The position numbers were made by a program, and so were the translations under genes. The notes below the pieces were generated by a model that worked only from the letters and a program-made list of their open reading frames with translations, had not been told where the DNA came from and made no database searches. From assembly GCF_000214375.1 (NCBI RefSeq), contig NC_015578.1, forward strand, positions 2,356,001 to 2,420,000: a DNA stretch of 64,000 nucleotides, written 5' to 3'. Source of the stretch: Treponema primitia ZAS-2 (GTDB taxonomy: Bacteria; Spirochaetota; Spirochaetia; Treponematales; Breznakiellaceae). This document shows, piece after piece, positions 34,554 to 42,750 of the stretch (positions are counted from its first letter, which is position 1; every line of letters starts with the position of its first letter).

Positions 34554-35981
34554 ATGTCAAGCGAAAAAACATATCAGGAATGGTTTGCCGAGGCGAGCCA
34601 GGATTCATTTGTACTGGCAAATATGCCCCCTTCGATGATAACACCGGAAATTTGCTTTGAGGCTTTAAAGTGTCCCAGCCCTTACAATGCATTAATGCGA
34701 ACGCCCAAAAAATTATTAACCAGGGAATTCTGCCTTGCGGCCGCACAGAAAACAGGGGATACCCTGAATTATCTGAAACATATAAAAAAAATAGACCTCA
34801 TGACACCGGAAATTTGTTTTGCCGCTGTTAATACCTACGGACGAGCATTGGAGCATGCGCCGGAAGCGCAAAAAACGCCGGAACTCTGTCTTGCCGCTGT
34901 TCAACAAGACCCTTATGCGCTTCGATATGTACCGGAGCAATTAAAAACAAAGGAACTCTGCCTGGTTGCTTTTCAAAAAAATCATAACACGCTCCAATAT
35001 ATGCCGGAAAATTTCATCACTCCGGAATTATGCCTTGCTGCGGTTAAAGGAAGCGGGTACTTGATTTTAAAAGAAATACCGGAAAAATTTAAAAATGAGG
35101 AACTTTGCAAAAGCGCCGTAGAGCGGGACGGTGTTTCCCTTGAGTATGTGCCCGAAAAATTAAAAACTGCGGAACTCTGCTTTGCTGCGGTACAGAAAAA
35201 CGGCTATGCCCTTAAAAGCGTACCGGAAAAGTTTAAAACGCCGGAACTCTGCCTTACCGCAGTACAGAATAACAGCTCTGCTCTTAAAAGCGTACCGGAA
35301 AAATTAAAAACTGCGGAATTGTGTTTTATTGCGGTACTGAACGACAACGCTGCCTTTCAAGATGTGCCCCAGGCAATCAAAGCGCAGGTTCAACAGATGC
35401 TGAACGATACGCCGCCTGAAAAAGCCGCGCCCCAGGCGCCTCCCTCGGCAGCCGAAGAAAATGAGGCTCTTACAGACATCATTGATGAAATCAAAACGCT
35501 TATCAACGGAGGGAATCCCCCAACCTATCTCATTCCCTATTTACAGCCCTTTGCTGAAGAAGGGTATACGGAAATTCAGCAAATCCTGAACGCACTGAAT
35601 TCTTCAAAAACAAAGACAAAGGCACCCGGCTCCGCTCTTTTTGATACCCTCGGCTGGGCGTATCAATTTGCAGATGATAGTAACAACGCTATTGTTGTTT
35701 TCACCGAAGCTATCAAAATTGATCCAAAAAATTCCGATTTGTATTATGGACGCGGCTTCGGATACGAATATAAAGAAGATTATGCCAACGCAATCGCGGA
35801 TTACACACTAAGTTTAAAACTAAAGAGCGATAACGACGGTAGTTTATCTGGCCGCGGCAGATGTTATTACGAAACAGGTCAATTAAAAGAGGCCCTGGCG
35901 GATTTAACCAAGGCCTGTAAACTCGTTCCTGCGGATCAGTATTACAAAGAGCAATTGGAAATGGTAAAAGCCGCCCTTTAG
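34554..35981 (+). CDS. DUF4116 repeat protein with C-terminal TPR units, 475 aa
   Basis: Residues about 25-285 are eight to nine DUF4116 units (TPELCLAAVQQDPYALRYVPE). A proline/alanine linker follows (about 295-310), then TPR repeats from about 365 to the end (NAIVVFTEAIKIDPKNSDLY). AAGGAA lies 6 bases before the ATG. No signal peptide, so cytoplasmic. It follows the fossil copy and precedes the FGE/TerY-type operon on the same strand. A protein-binding scaffold is likely from the repeats; the partner is unknown. Confidence 0.78.
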   Translation: MSSEKTYQEWFAEASQDSFVLANMPPSMITPEICFEALKCPSPYNALMRTPKKLLTREFCLAAAQKTGDTLNYLKHIKKIDLMTPEICFAAVNTYGRALEHAPEAQKTPELCLAAVQQDPYALRYVPEQLKTKELCLVAFQKNHNTLQYMPENFITPELCLAAVKGSGYLILKEIPEKFKNEELCKSAVERDGVSLEYVPEKLKTAELCFAAVQKNGYALKSVPEKFKTPELCLTAVQNNSSALKSVPEKLKTAELCFIAVLNDNAAFQDVPQAIKAQVQQMLNDTPPEKAAPQAPPSAAEENEALTDIIDEIKTLINGGNPPTYLIPYLQPFAEEGYTEIQQILNALNSSKTKTKAPGSALFDTLGWAYQFADDSNNAIVVFTEAIKIDPKNSDLYYGRGFGYEYKEDYANAIADYTLSLKLKSDNDGSLSGRGRCYYETGQLKEALADLTKACKLVPADQYYKEQLEMVKAAL

Positions 35982-36025
35982 GATAAGGGTAGACTGTTTG
36001 GGAAGAAATGAAGGATATGCTGAGA

Positions 36026-36106
36026 TGACAAGGAGTTAACTCCTTGTCAATTCGGCGTTTTTTGATCATCTTCATAAAAATAACTCCTTGCAATATAAGG
36101 AGTTAT
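36026..36106. promoter_or_regulatory. Two palindromes sharing AAGGAGTTA ahead of the FGE/TerY-type operon
   Basis: 36026-36049 is a perfect 24-bp palindrome (left half TGACAAGGAGTT). 36080-36106 has 10-bp arms ATAACTCCTT/AAGGAGTTAT around a 7-base loop. They lie about 90 and 30 bases before the promoter at 36137, as operators would; a terminator for the upstream gene is the alternative. Confidence 0.5.
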
Positions 36107-36136
36107 AAACCTTTCGGTTGTTTTATTAGATCTGTT

Positions 36137-36166
36137 TTGAACGAAATGCCCTGTTTTGCTTATACT
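36137..36166 (+). promoter_or_regulatory. Promoter of the FGE/kinase/vWA operon
   Basis: TTGAAC and TATACT, 18 bases apart, with the GTTTTGCTTATACTGTG block shared with promoters at 18804 and 21500. It sits 28 bases before GTG 36194. Confidence 0.7.
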
Positions 36167-36193
36167 GTGATACCAAAAAACAAGGACAAAGCG

Positions 36194-37177
36194 GTGGCGG
36201 ATAATTCTTTTTCGATTACATTGGCAAACAGTATTAACGAGCAGGGCGCGGATTTTCTTGAAACCGGCGCTTTTTGGGATATGCTCGAAAAAGATGCCAA
36301 TATATCCGTCTCAACGGCTCGGCTCCTCCGCTTCTGTGTTGAGACGGGGTTTCACCACAGGGTGAGCGCCGCAGGAAGCAGCACAGACATACTGCTCATT
36401 GCCCGGGAGCTGCAAAAAGACTTTTTTATAGCCCCTGATCCGGCGGAAGCTATACTTACCCTGCTTGTTTCTCTGCTCCGCCCCAATAATCCCGAGCTTC
36501 TGCCCGATACAGGGCCTGTTTATGCGGCGGGAATTGAGGACTTGCACCGGCTGCCCCCTCCGGGCAATGCGGCGCCGGAGGATGCCTTTCTTTTTGTAAA
36601 GGGCAAATCATTTACCATGGGTAAACCCGGCGGTTCAGGCTATGATCATTTAAAACCTCATAAAGTTACGGTGGGCTCCTTTTATATCTGCGAGTTTCCG
36701 GTAAGGCAGAATGAATATTACCAAATCGCGCAGTATAATCCCAGCTACCGAATCGGCGCCGCGCTGCCTGTTACCGGGGTAAGCTGGTACAACGCGGTGG
36801 ATTACTGCAATAAACGCAGTATCATTGAAGAGTTGCAGCCTGCATATCGTATTGATACCATGCCTGATCCGCAGAATATCCTTGCCTTCGATGCCATCAA
36901 GTGGACGGTTAGCTGTAATGCCGAAGCTGACGGATACAGGCTCCCCACGGACGCCGAATGGGAGTGCGCCTATTCGTTGTTTCAAACCGATGAATATACC
37001 CGTGAATGGTGTGGGGATCTGTGGCCCGTCAAGATCAACAGCTATCCTCAATTTGCACGTACATGGCACAAGCCCCTGAACTCATGGGACAAGGGCAGCG
37101 AATACCCTGCCGGTAACGATGGGCCTTATATCGGTAGTTTAAGTTTCCGCCTGGCAAGGACAGCTTATGAGCAGTAA
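36194..37177 (+). CDS. Formylglycine-generating-enzyme-like (FGE-sulfatase) protein, 327 aa
   Basis: GTG 36194 with AAGGAC upstream is chosen because the longer frame (from 36044) would cover the promoter. The C-terminal 220 residues follow the FGE-sulfatase fold: FTMGKPGGS, FPVRQNEYYQI, PVTGVSWYNAVDYCNKRS, DGYRLPTDAEWE, and a final SFRLART. The N-terminal 100 residues are helical and unassigned. The cysteine pair of true copper-type FGEs is not evident, so it may be a binding or regulatory member. It overlaps the next gene by 11 bases. Confidence 0.72.
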   Translation: MADNSFSITLANSINEQGADFLETGAFWDMLEKDANISVSTARLLRFCVETGFHHRVSAAGSSTDILLIARELQKDFFIAPDPAEAILTLLVSLLRPNNPELLPDTGPVYAAGIEDLHRLPPPGNAAPEDAFLFVKGKSFTMGKPGGSGYDHLKPHKVTVGSFYICEFPVRQNEYYQIAQYNPSYRIGAALPVTGVSWYNAVDYCNKRSIIEELQPAYRIDTMPDPQNILAFDAIKWTVSCNAEADGYRLPTDAEWECAYSLFQTDEYTREWCGDLWPVKINSYPQFARTWHKPLNSWDKGSEYPAGNDGPYIGSLSFRLARTAYEQ

Positions 37178-38330
37178 CATCCCTGCAATTGATACCTTTG
37201 CGGCAATCCTTGGAGACCTTATCCGCGATAAGGGCGCGGGGGTATTACACAGCCCGCAATTAAAGCCCCTGCTTGCGGACTACACCCGCAGGGAATATAA
37301 AAACGAGGTAGCTCTTTTTCTTCGCATACAGGATTCTCCCTGCGCTGAAAAAATCATGGCGGCCTCCCCTTCCGACCTGGACGGCGTCGCCCTCGCTCTG
37401 GTTCAGTTTTTGCAGGATGAATATGCGCTCTCAGGTTCTGCTGCCTGTCTTATGATTGGGACTTTGAGTTCAAGTCTGCGCGGAGTAATACCCGCCTCTA
37501 TCACTGCGACGCCCTCAAATTTGAAAAGCTGGGCAGCAGCACCGCAACTTGCAACGCAGTTTCCCGCGCATAGTTCTGTAAACGGCGGCTTTATACAGAT
37601 TGCCCCGGGATCATTTATTATGGGCGGAGATTTGCCGGATGTTCCTAAACACAGCGTTGCTGTGGGCGCTTTCGCCATTGCCCAACATCCGGTAACACAA
37701 GCGGAGTTTTTTACAGTTATGGGGTATAACCCAAGCTATAGCTACGGCGCGGATCTTCCCGTAGAGGGCCTTAGCTGGTACGAGGCGGTGGAATACTGTA
37801 ACAGCCGCAGCGTATATGACGGCCTTACCCCTGTGTATATCATTGATAAAACAAAGGAAGCGCCGCCCCTGAGGGTACTCAGTTGGGGGGAGGACCCCTT
37901 CAACTGGATTATCAGCGCCGATTCTTCCGCCGATGGCTACCGCTTGCCCTCGGAGGCTGAATGGGAGTATACCTGCCGCGCGGGTACGCTTACCGATTAC
38001 AACACCGGTACCCGGATACTGTCCCTTGGCGCCGCGTGTATGAAGAGCTGCTGCCCTTCTCCGGTGGGGAGTTTTCCTCCGAATAATTGGGGCTTATACG
38101 ACATGCACGGTAACATCAATGAATGGTGCAGTAACCGTACTTATGATGGCCGCTGTTATTACCGGGGCGGCTCATACAGGGATAACCCAAATAGTATGCG
38201 CTCCTGGAAAAGGGGTGATCCCCAAAGGCCCTGGAGAACGGGCTGTCCGGCTTTTATATGGAGCGCCGATTACACCGACCCGCATGGCGGCTTTATAGGC
38301 CCTTACGGGATACGGCTGGTAAAAAACTAA
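37167..38330 (+). CDS. Second formylglycine-generating-enzyme-like protein, 387 aa
   Basis: A paralogue of the preceding protein: QIAPGSFIMGGD, HPVTQAEFFTVMGYNPSY, PVEGLSWYEAVEYCNSRS, DGYRLPSEAEWEYTCRAGT, NINEWCSN and YGIRLVKN cover the full FGE-sulfatase fold. The N-terminal 120 residues are helical. An in-frame dispersed repeat encodes LATQFPAH (DNA 37543-37569). Such proteins may bind or modify partner proteins. It shares a transcript with the kinase/phosphatase/vWA genes downstream. Confidence 0.78.
   Translation: MSSNIPAIDTFAAILGDLIRDKGAGVLHSPQLKPLLADYTRREYKNEVALFLRIQDSPCAEKIMAASPSDLDGVALALVQFLQDEYALSGSAACLMIGTLSSSLRGVIPASITATPSNLKSWAAAPQLATQFPAHSSVNGGFIQIAPGSFIMGGDLPDVPKHSVAVGAFAIAQHPVTQAEFFTVMGYNPSYSYGADLPVEGLSWYEAVEYCNSRSVYDGLTPVYIIDKTKEAPPLRVLSWGEDPFNWIISADSSADGYRLPSEAEWEYTCRAGTLTDYNTGTRILSLGAACMKSCCPSPVGSFPPNNWGLYDMHGNINEWCSNRTYDGRCYYRGGSYRDNPNSMRSWKRGDPQRPWRTGCPAFIWSADYTDPHGGFIGPYGIRLVKN
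37543..37569. repeat. In-frame palindromic repeat, copy c
   Basis: CAACTTGCAACGCAGTTTCC followed by CGCGC, the arm type seen at 30210, in the second FGE-like gene. Confidence 0.6.
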
Positions 38331-38373
38331 AGGAAAATGCATTTTTACAAGTTCATAAGAGGAGGTATGTGTT

Positions 38374-39033
38374 ATGGAACAGAAGGATAAGGATGAATAT
38401 AAAAGGTACCGGGATGCCCTGAAAAGAATCGGGCAAAAAAAGACCCTGGTCCTTATTGATTCACACACCATGTTTCGGGAATTGTTTGTCTCCTGGCTGA
38501 TAAAGACCGGGGAGCGTTTATGGCAGACCTATGATTTTTCATCGGGCAGCGAAAAATTAGCCGCCTTATTTGAAAAAAAGCCCCCGGATTATATTTTGCT
38601 CAGAATGGATTTTGATATGAAGGAGGCGCTTGATTTTCTTTCCCTCATTGAAAAGCAAAATACTAAAGCACGCACTGTGGTTTATTCGGACAACACCGAT
38701 TATACCCATGTACGGGCTGCGTATTATGGATCATCCGGCGGTTTTTTGAGTACCAATGAAACAACAAAAGATATCCTTCACTGTTTTTCAGCAGTTGAAT
38801 ATGGGAACAAATACATAGACGTGCATAATGCACAAAAAATGGCGGATGCTGCGGAAAAAGTAAAGTCTTTGCTCAAAAAAGAGCAGGAAGTATTCACCCT
38901 TGTGCAGCAGGGTTTTTCCAACGCCGAGATGGCGGCCCAGCTTGGCATCGGCAAACACAGTGTGGAAAATTATTTGAGCGCCTTATACACCAAGTTCGGT
39001 GTGGAAAACCGCAAGAATCTGGAAACTTTGTAA
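38374..39033 (+). CDS. LuxR-type regulator with degenerate receiver, 219 aa
   Basis: GAGGAGG precedes the ATG. It has a receiver-like N-terminus and a LuxR DNA-binding end (LLKKEQEVFTLVQQGFSNAE, then HSVENYLSALYTKFGV). Key receiver residues are changed: the acceptor strand reads YILLRMDFD (Arg where Asp is expected), the acidic pair reads IDSH, and the lysine loop reads FLSTNE. It should therefore not be phosphorylated in the usual way and may act constitutively or bind a ligand. Compare the intact regulator at 31864. It is likely to regulate this operon. Confidence 0.78.
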   Translation: MEQKDKDEYKRYRDALKRIGQKKTLVLIDSHTMFRELFVSWLIKTGERLWQTYDFSSGSEKLAALFEKKPPDYILLRMDFDMKEALDFLSLIEKQNTKARTVVYSDNTDYTHVRAAYYGSSGGFLSTNETTKDILHCFSAVEYGNKYIDVHNAQKMADAAEKVKSLLKKEQEVFTLVQQGFSNAEMAAQLGIGKHSVENYLSALYTKFGVENRKNLETL

Positions 39034-39046
39034 AGGAAGGGAGAAA

Positions 39047-40366
39047 ATGAAAAAGAGCGGTATAAACGAAAAAGAATATCCTTCAGGCAAGACACTCAAA
39101 ACCTGCGCCCTGAAAACGGTTAAGGTGGGAGAAAAACTCGGCGAAGGCGGACAGGGCGCGGTGTACCGGGTCAGTTACGACGGCAAGCCCAAGGCCCTCA
39201 AGTGGTATTTTAGCGGCAGGATAAGTTCGCCGAAAAAATTCTATGAGAACCTTGAAAACAACATTAAAAAAGGCGCCCCCAACGCCGCGTTTTTATGGCC
39301 CCTGGATATTACTGAACCAGGCGCCGGGGCCGTAAATAGCGGCACCTTCGGCTATATAATGGATCTGCGGCCGGAAGGGTATAAAGACTTTTCACGGTTT
39401 TTACTGGCAAAAGAAAAATTTGCAAGCCTTACCGCCCTTACCAACACGGCCCTTCAAATTGTGGAAGCCTTTCGGGAGCTGCACAATTCCGGCTACAGTT
39501 ATCAGGATCTGAATGACGGCAACTTTTTTGTCAACCCTAAAACCGGGGATGTGCTTATCTGCGACAATGACAATGTGGCCGAGTACGGCAAAAACTTAGG
39601 CATCGCCGGTAAATGCCGTTACATTGCGCCGGAGATCGTTCTGGGCAAAGCGCTGCCCAGCGTACACACCGACAAGTTTTCCCTTGCGGTGGTACTGTTT
39701 CTGCTCCTTATGTACAATCACCCCCTGGAAGGGAAAAAGGCATTCCCGCCCTGTATGACCGAGGCACTGGAACGAAAAATTTACGGCGAAGAGCCGGTGT
39801 TTATTTTTGACAGCGAGGATGATTCAAACGCTCCCCTGCCGGAAATCAACAACAATGCGATAAAACGCTGGCCCCTGTATCCGGCATATATACGCGAAAA
39901 ATTTTGCGAAGCCTTTAGCAAGAAAGCATTGGGCGATCCTTCATTCAGGGTTATCGAAAAAGACTGGCTCAAGGTTTTTATCCGTCTGCGCAGTGAAATT
40001 TACAAGTGCGATATCTGCGGCAATGTCTTTTTTGCCGATCCGGTCAAAAGTACCTATTGCCCTGACTGCCGAACGGAACATCTTTTCCAGCGGCATATTG
40101 AATTGCCCAAATGGGATATCGCGGTGCACAAACGTACACGCCTGTACGCCTGCCACACTGAATTGGACAGTGATGATTTTAAGACCCTTACTGCAGAAAT
40201 CACCGTGAACGAAAGCGGAGGGTTTGAACTGAAAAACCTTTCCAAAAAAACATGGCTTGTGATAGATGCTAAGGGCAAACAGGTATCAAGGGGTATGAAT
40301 AAAACTGTACCCATGGAAAAGGGAACGCAGATTGTATTCGGTAATGTTACCGCAGCAATCTTATAG
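39047..40366 (+). CDS. Ser/Thr protein kinase with zinc ribbon and FHA-like C-terminus (TerY-P type), 439 aa
   Basis: Start ATG 39047 has GAAGGGAG upstream. The kinase domain spans about residues 25-300: glycine loop GEGGQGAVYRV, ALKWYF lysine, catalytic loop YQDLNDGN (HRDLKxxN type), and CDND in place of DFG. A zinc ribbon (CDIC...CPDC) and a beta-rich tail (GGFELKNLSKKTWLVIDAKG) resembling an FHA-like domain follow. In TerY-P triads a kinase of this kind sits with a vWA protein and a PP2C phosphatase, exactly the next two genes. Cytoplasmic; substrates unknown. Confidence 0.82.
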   Translation: MKKSGINEKEYPSGKTLKTCALKTVKVGEKLGEGGQGAVYRVSYDGKPKALKWYFSGRISSPKKFYENLENNIKKGAPNAAFLWPLDITEPGAGAVNSGTFGYIMDLRPEGYKDFSRFLLAKEKFASLTALTNTALQIVEAFRELHNSGYSYQDLNDGNFFVNPKTGDVLICDNDNVAEYGKNLGIAGKCRYIAPEIVLGKALPSVHTDKFSLAVVLFLLLMYNHPLEGKKAFPPCMTEALERKIYGEEPVFIFDSEDDSNAPLPEINNNAIKRWPLYPAYIREKFCEAFSKKALGDPSFRVIEKDWLKVFIRLRSEIYKCDICGNVFFADPVKSTYCPDCRTEHLFQRHIELPKWDIAVHKRTRLYACHTELDSDDFKTLTAEITVNESGGFELKNLSKKTWLVIDAKGKQVSRGMNKTVPMEKGTQIVFGNVTAAIL

Positions 40367-40379
40367 GAGGATTTGAAAA

Positions 40380-41186
40380 ATGGGTTTAAATGACGCGGTG
40401 GAAGCAATTCCACGAAAAACAATGGTACTGTTTTTCCTGATAGACACATCGGGAAGCATGTCGGGGTCGAAAATCGGCGCGGTAAATGCCGCCATCGAAG
40501 AAGTCCTGCCGGAATTGCGGGATCTTTCCGCATCAAACGCCGATGCGGAGGTGAAAATAGCGGCCCTGGAATTCAACAATACCGCTCTGTGGATTACCAA
40601 AGATAATCCCGTCAAGGTTGATGATTTTCGCTGGACCTACCTTGATGCAGCGGGCTCTACCTACCTGGGCGATGCATGTCTCCAGTTAAACGACAAGCTT
40701 TCGACCAAATCATTTATGCGCGAAGCCTCAGGCTCCTTTGCGCCGGCAATTTTCCTGCTTTCCGATGGTGAGCCCACTGACAACTTCGACGGGGGCCTTG
40801 CGGAATTGCAAAAAAACAACTGGTTCAAGGCGGCAATAAAAGTAGCCGTCGCCATAGGGGACGATGCTAACAAACTTGAATTGGCAAAATTTACCGGCTC
40901 CATGGAATCGGTACTGGAAGTACACAACGCGGTTATGCTCCGCAAAATGATACGTTTTGTGAGCGTCCGCTCTTCTCAGGTTGCAAGCAAAAGCGTGCAG
41001 ATAAAAACGCCAGCCGCAACGCCAATGCCAACGGCAGCTCAGACAGCGGCTTCAAACGTACCATCCGCTCCTGTTTCGCCTGCCCCCCAGGCTCCGGCGG
41101 AAACCGGCGCAAAGCAGCAGGATTTGAACGAACAGCTTAAGGAAATTGCAGCGGAAGCGGCAAATGCCGGTGATGAGGAATGGTGA
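40380..41186 (+). CDS. TerY-like vWA-domain protein, 268 aa
   Basis: AGGAGG precedes the ATG. Residues 1-205 form a vWA domain with an intact metal site (LIDTSGSMSGSKI, later LLSDGEPTD). The C-terminal 60 residues are an Ala/Pro-rich linker and a charged helix. In TerY-P systems this protein is the likely phosphorylation target and adaptor. The gene lies between kinase and phosphatase genes, and its first 45 residues are paralogous to the vWA-ligase protein at 43456. Confidence 0.85.
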   Translation: MGLNDAVEAIPRKTMVLFFLIDTSGSMSGSKIGAVNAAIEEVLPELRDLSASNADAEVKIAALEFNNTALWITKDNPVKVDDFRWTYLDAAGSTYLGDACLQLNDKLSTKSFMREASGSFAPAIFLLSDGEPTDNFDGGLAELQKNNWFKAAIKVAVAIGDDANKLELAKFTGSMESVLEVHNAVMLRKMIRFVSVRSSQVASKSVQIKTPAATPMPTAAQTAASNVPSAPVSPAPQAPAETGAKQQDLNEQLKEIAAEAANAGDEEW

Positions 41187-41232
41187 AAAAATTGCTCCGC
41201 AATTTTTTCTTGGAGTTTGCTTCGCAAACTCC
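41186..41232 (+). repeat. Two adjacent perfect hairpins between the vWA and PP2C genes
   Basis: AAAAAATTGC/GCAATTTTTT (41186-41208, TCC loop) and GGAGTTTGC/GCAAACTCC (41212-41232, TTC loop). They follow the vWA stop codon and could slow or stop the polymerase or protect the mRNA end, changing the vWA:phosphatase ratio. Confidence 0.65.
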
Positions 41233-41256
41233 ACAGTGGGGGTGGGGAGTGAATTT

Positions 41257-42123
41257 ATGATGATGTACCAGGCTTTTAGCTGTTCGGTCATAGGGGCAAG
41301 CCATGCAAAAAGCGGCAAACCTTGCCAGGATTATTCGCTGCATTATGCGGACAAAAATGTGGTTATCGCCGTTGTCGCCGATGGGCACGGAAGCGCCGCG
41401 CATTTTCGCAGCGACCGGGGCGCCCGTATCGCCTGCGAATGCGCAGTTAAGTTCATAGCCGCGTTTGCGGAAAAATACGGAGGGAATTTAGGCGAATCGG
41501 AATTGCCGGAGCTGGCACGGAACATCGCTTCTGAATGGGACAAACGGGTTGCCGGGGATTGGGAAAAAGATCCGCCCGTAGGGCTGAGTGAAGAACAGGC
41601 GGCAGGGGATTCAGAGGAGCCCGAAAAATCTAAGAACCCCAAGGATATTCTGAATCCCCGGGACCCTCCGGATAGCCGAAACCCACGGGAGGCCTACGGA
41701 TCAACGCTTATTGCAGCGGGGGTAAGCCGCAGCGGCTGGTTCGGCCTGCAAATCGGGGATGGTAAATGCGCGGTCCGTTACGCTGATGGCGATTTTTTGC
41801 AGCCCATTCCCTGGGACGAAAAATGCTTTCTCAATGTAACGACTTCCCTGTGCGATACTGATCCGGGTTCGGAATTCCGGTATTATGCAAGCCGCAAAAT
41901 TCCTGCCGCGCTGTTTATTGGTACTGACGGTGTGGATAATTCGTATCCGGTTCATGAAAACGAAAAACATCTGAACGGGTTATACAGCATTATTGAGGAT
42001 AATTTTTCTAAGGAAGGTTTTAAAAAAGGATTAATGGAGCTATGCGATTTTTTGCCTGTTCTTACACAAAAAGGCAGCGGTGATGATGTGTCGATTGCCG
42101 GTATAGTGAGGGTAAACCCCTAA
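41257..42123 (+). CDS. PP2C-type Ser/Thr phosphatase (TerY-P type), 288 aa
   Basis: GGGGAG 8 bases upstream supports ATG 41257; the longer frame would overlap the vWA gene. PP2C metal-binding motifs are present: CQDYS near the start, VVADGHGSAAHF, GTDGVDNS, and GDDVSIAGI at the end. An insert rich in Glu/Pro/Asp (about residues 110-145) separates two strands. It should reverse the kinase encoded two genes upstream. Cytoplasmic. Confidence 0.85.
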   Translation: MMMYQAFSCSVIGASHAKSGKPCQDYSLHYADKNVVIAVVADGHGSAAHFRSDRGARIACECAVKFIAAFAEKYGGNLGESELPELARNIASEWDKRVAGDWEKDPPVGLSEEQAAGDSEEPEKSKNPKDILNPRDPPDSRNPREAYGSTLIAAGVSRSGWFGLQIGDGKCAVRYADGDFLQPIPWDEKCFLNVTTSLCDTDPGSEFRYYASRKIPAALFIGTDGVDNSYPVHENEKHLNGLYSIIEDNFSKEGFKKGLMELCDFLPVLTQKGSGDDVSIAGIVRVNP

Positions 42124-42133
42124 GGAGGATAGT

Positions 42134-42739
42134 ATGGCAAGAGGCTTAACTTTTTTAATACAGGGAATATCATATAGCGCAGCGCCTGAAAAAATTGACC
42201 GAAAAAAACTCTACGGCAGACAGGAGACCCAGGCTATTGCACGGGACGACAGTGTTTGTTCACTGGTTTCAATGGATGAAAGCAGCGGCCTGATCCTGCC
42301 AAAAGGCGGCATAGGCATGGGAAACCTGTCATCCATGGGTGAATGGGTGGAACGTTCAACCCTGAAAACCGTTGCCCTTGATGGCAGTGAACTTGGCTTG
42401 CACAAGTCCAGCTATGACGGATCAATTACGATAGAACAAGCAGTTACCCCGGAAGTGTTTCTTAATCATACAATTAAGACAATTTACAAACTTCCGGTTC
42501 CGCCTGAATGTATTGCGGCGGTGGGGAAAAGTATTTATACATTTCCTTACAATTACCGTGATTCTTATGAACAGGAGACCGCATTTCTGCTTGTATCAAA
42601 CAACACTCTTTTTATGCTCACCGGTTACGAGGCTTCCTTTGCCATGCTCACACTGGAACAAAATGCTATGCTTGGGGACATGGAAACCGAAGATATTGAT
42701 GAAGAATCAGACAGCGAAATTGATTTTTCATTCCGTTAA
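42134..42739 (+). CDS. Unrecognised operon protein, 201 aa
   Basis: AAGGAGG precedes the ATG. It is a soluble protein with a beta-type core (TLKTVALDGSELGLHKSSYD) and a very acidic tail (GDMETEDIDEESDSEIDFSF). I do not recognise the family. Tight spacing (10 bases after PP2C, 11 before the next gene) places it in the TerY-P-type module. The acidic tail could mimic nucleic acid or bind the basic ligase-like partner; that is a guess. Confidence 0.65.
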   Translation: MARGLTFLIQGISYSAAPEKIDRKKLYGRQETQAIARDDSVCSLVSMDESSGLILPKGGIGMGNLSSMGEWVERSTLKTVALDGSELGLHKSSYDGSITIEQAVTPEVFLNHTIKTIYKLPVPPECIAAVGKSIYTFPYNYRDSYEQETAFLLVSNNTLFMLTGYEASFAMLTLEQNAMLGDMETEDIDEESDSEIDFSFR

Positions 42740-42750
42740 AAGGAAAGGAT

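Noticed and set aside
36044..36193. Longer start for the first FGE-like gene
   Set aside because: The extra 50 codons cover the palindrome and promoter region and look non-coding.
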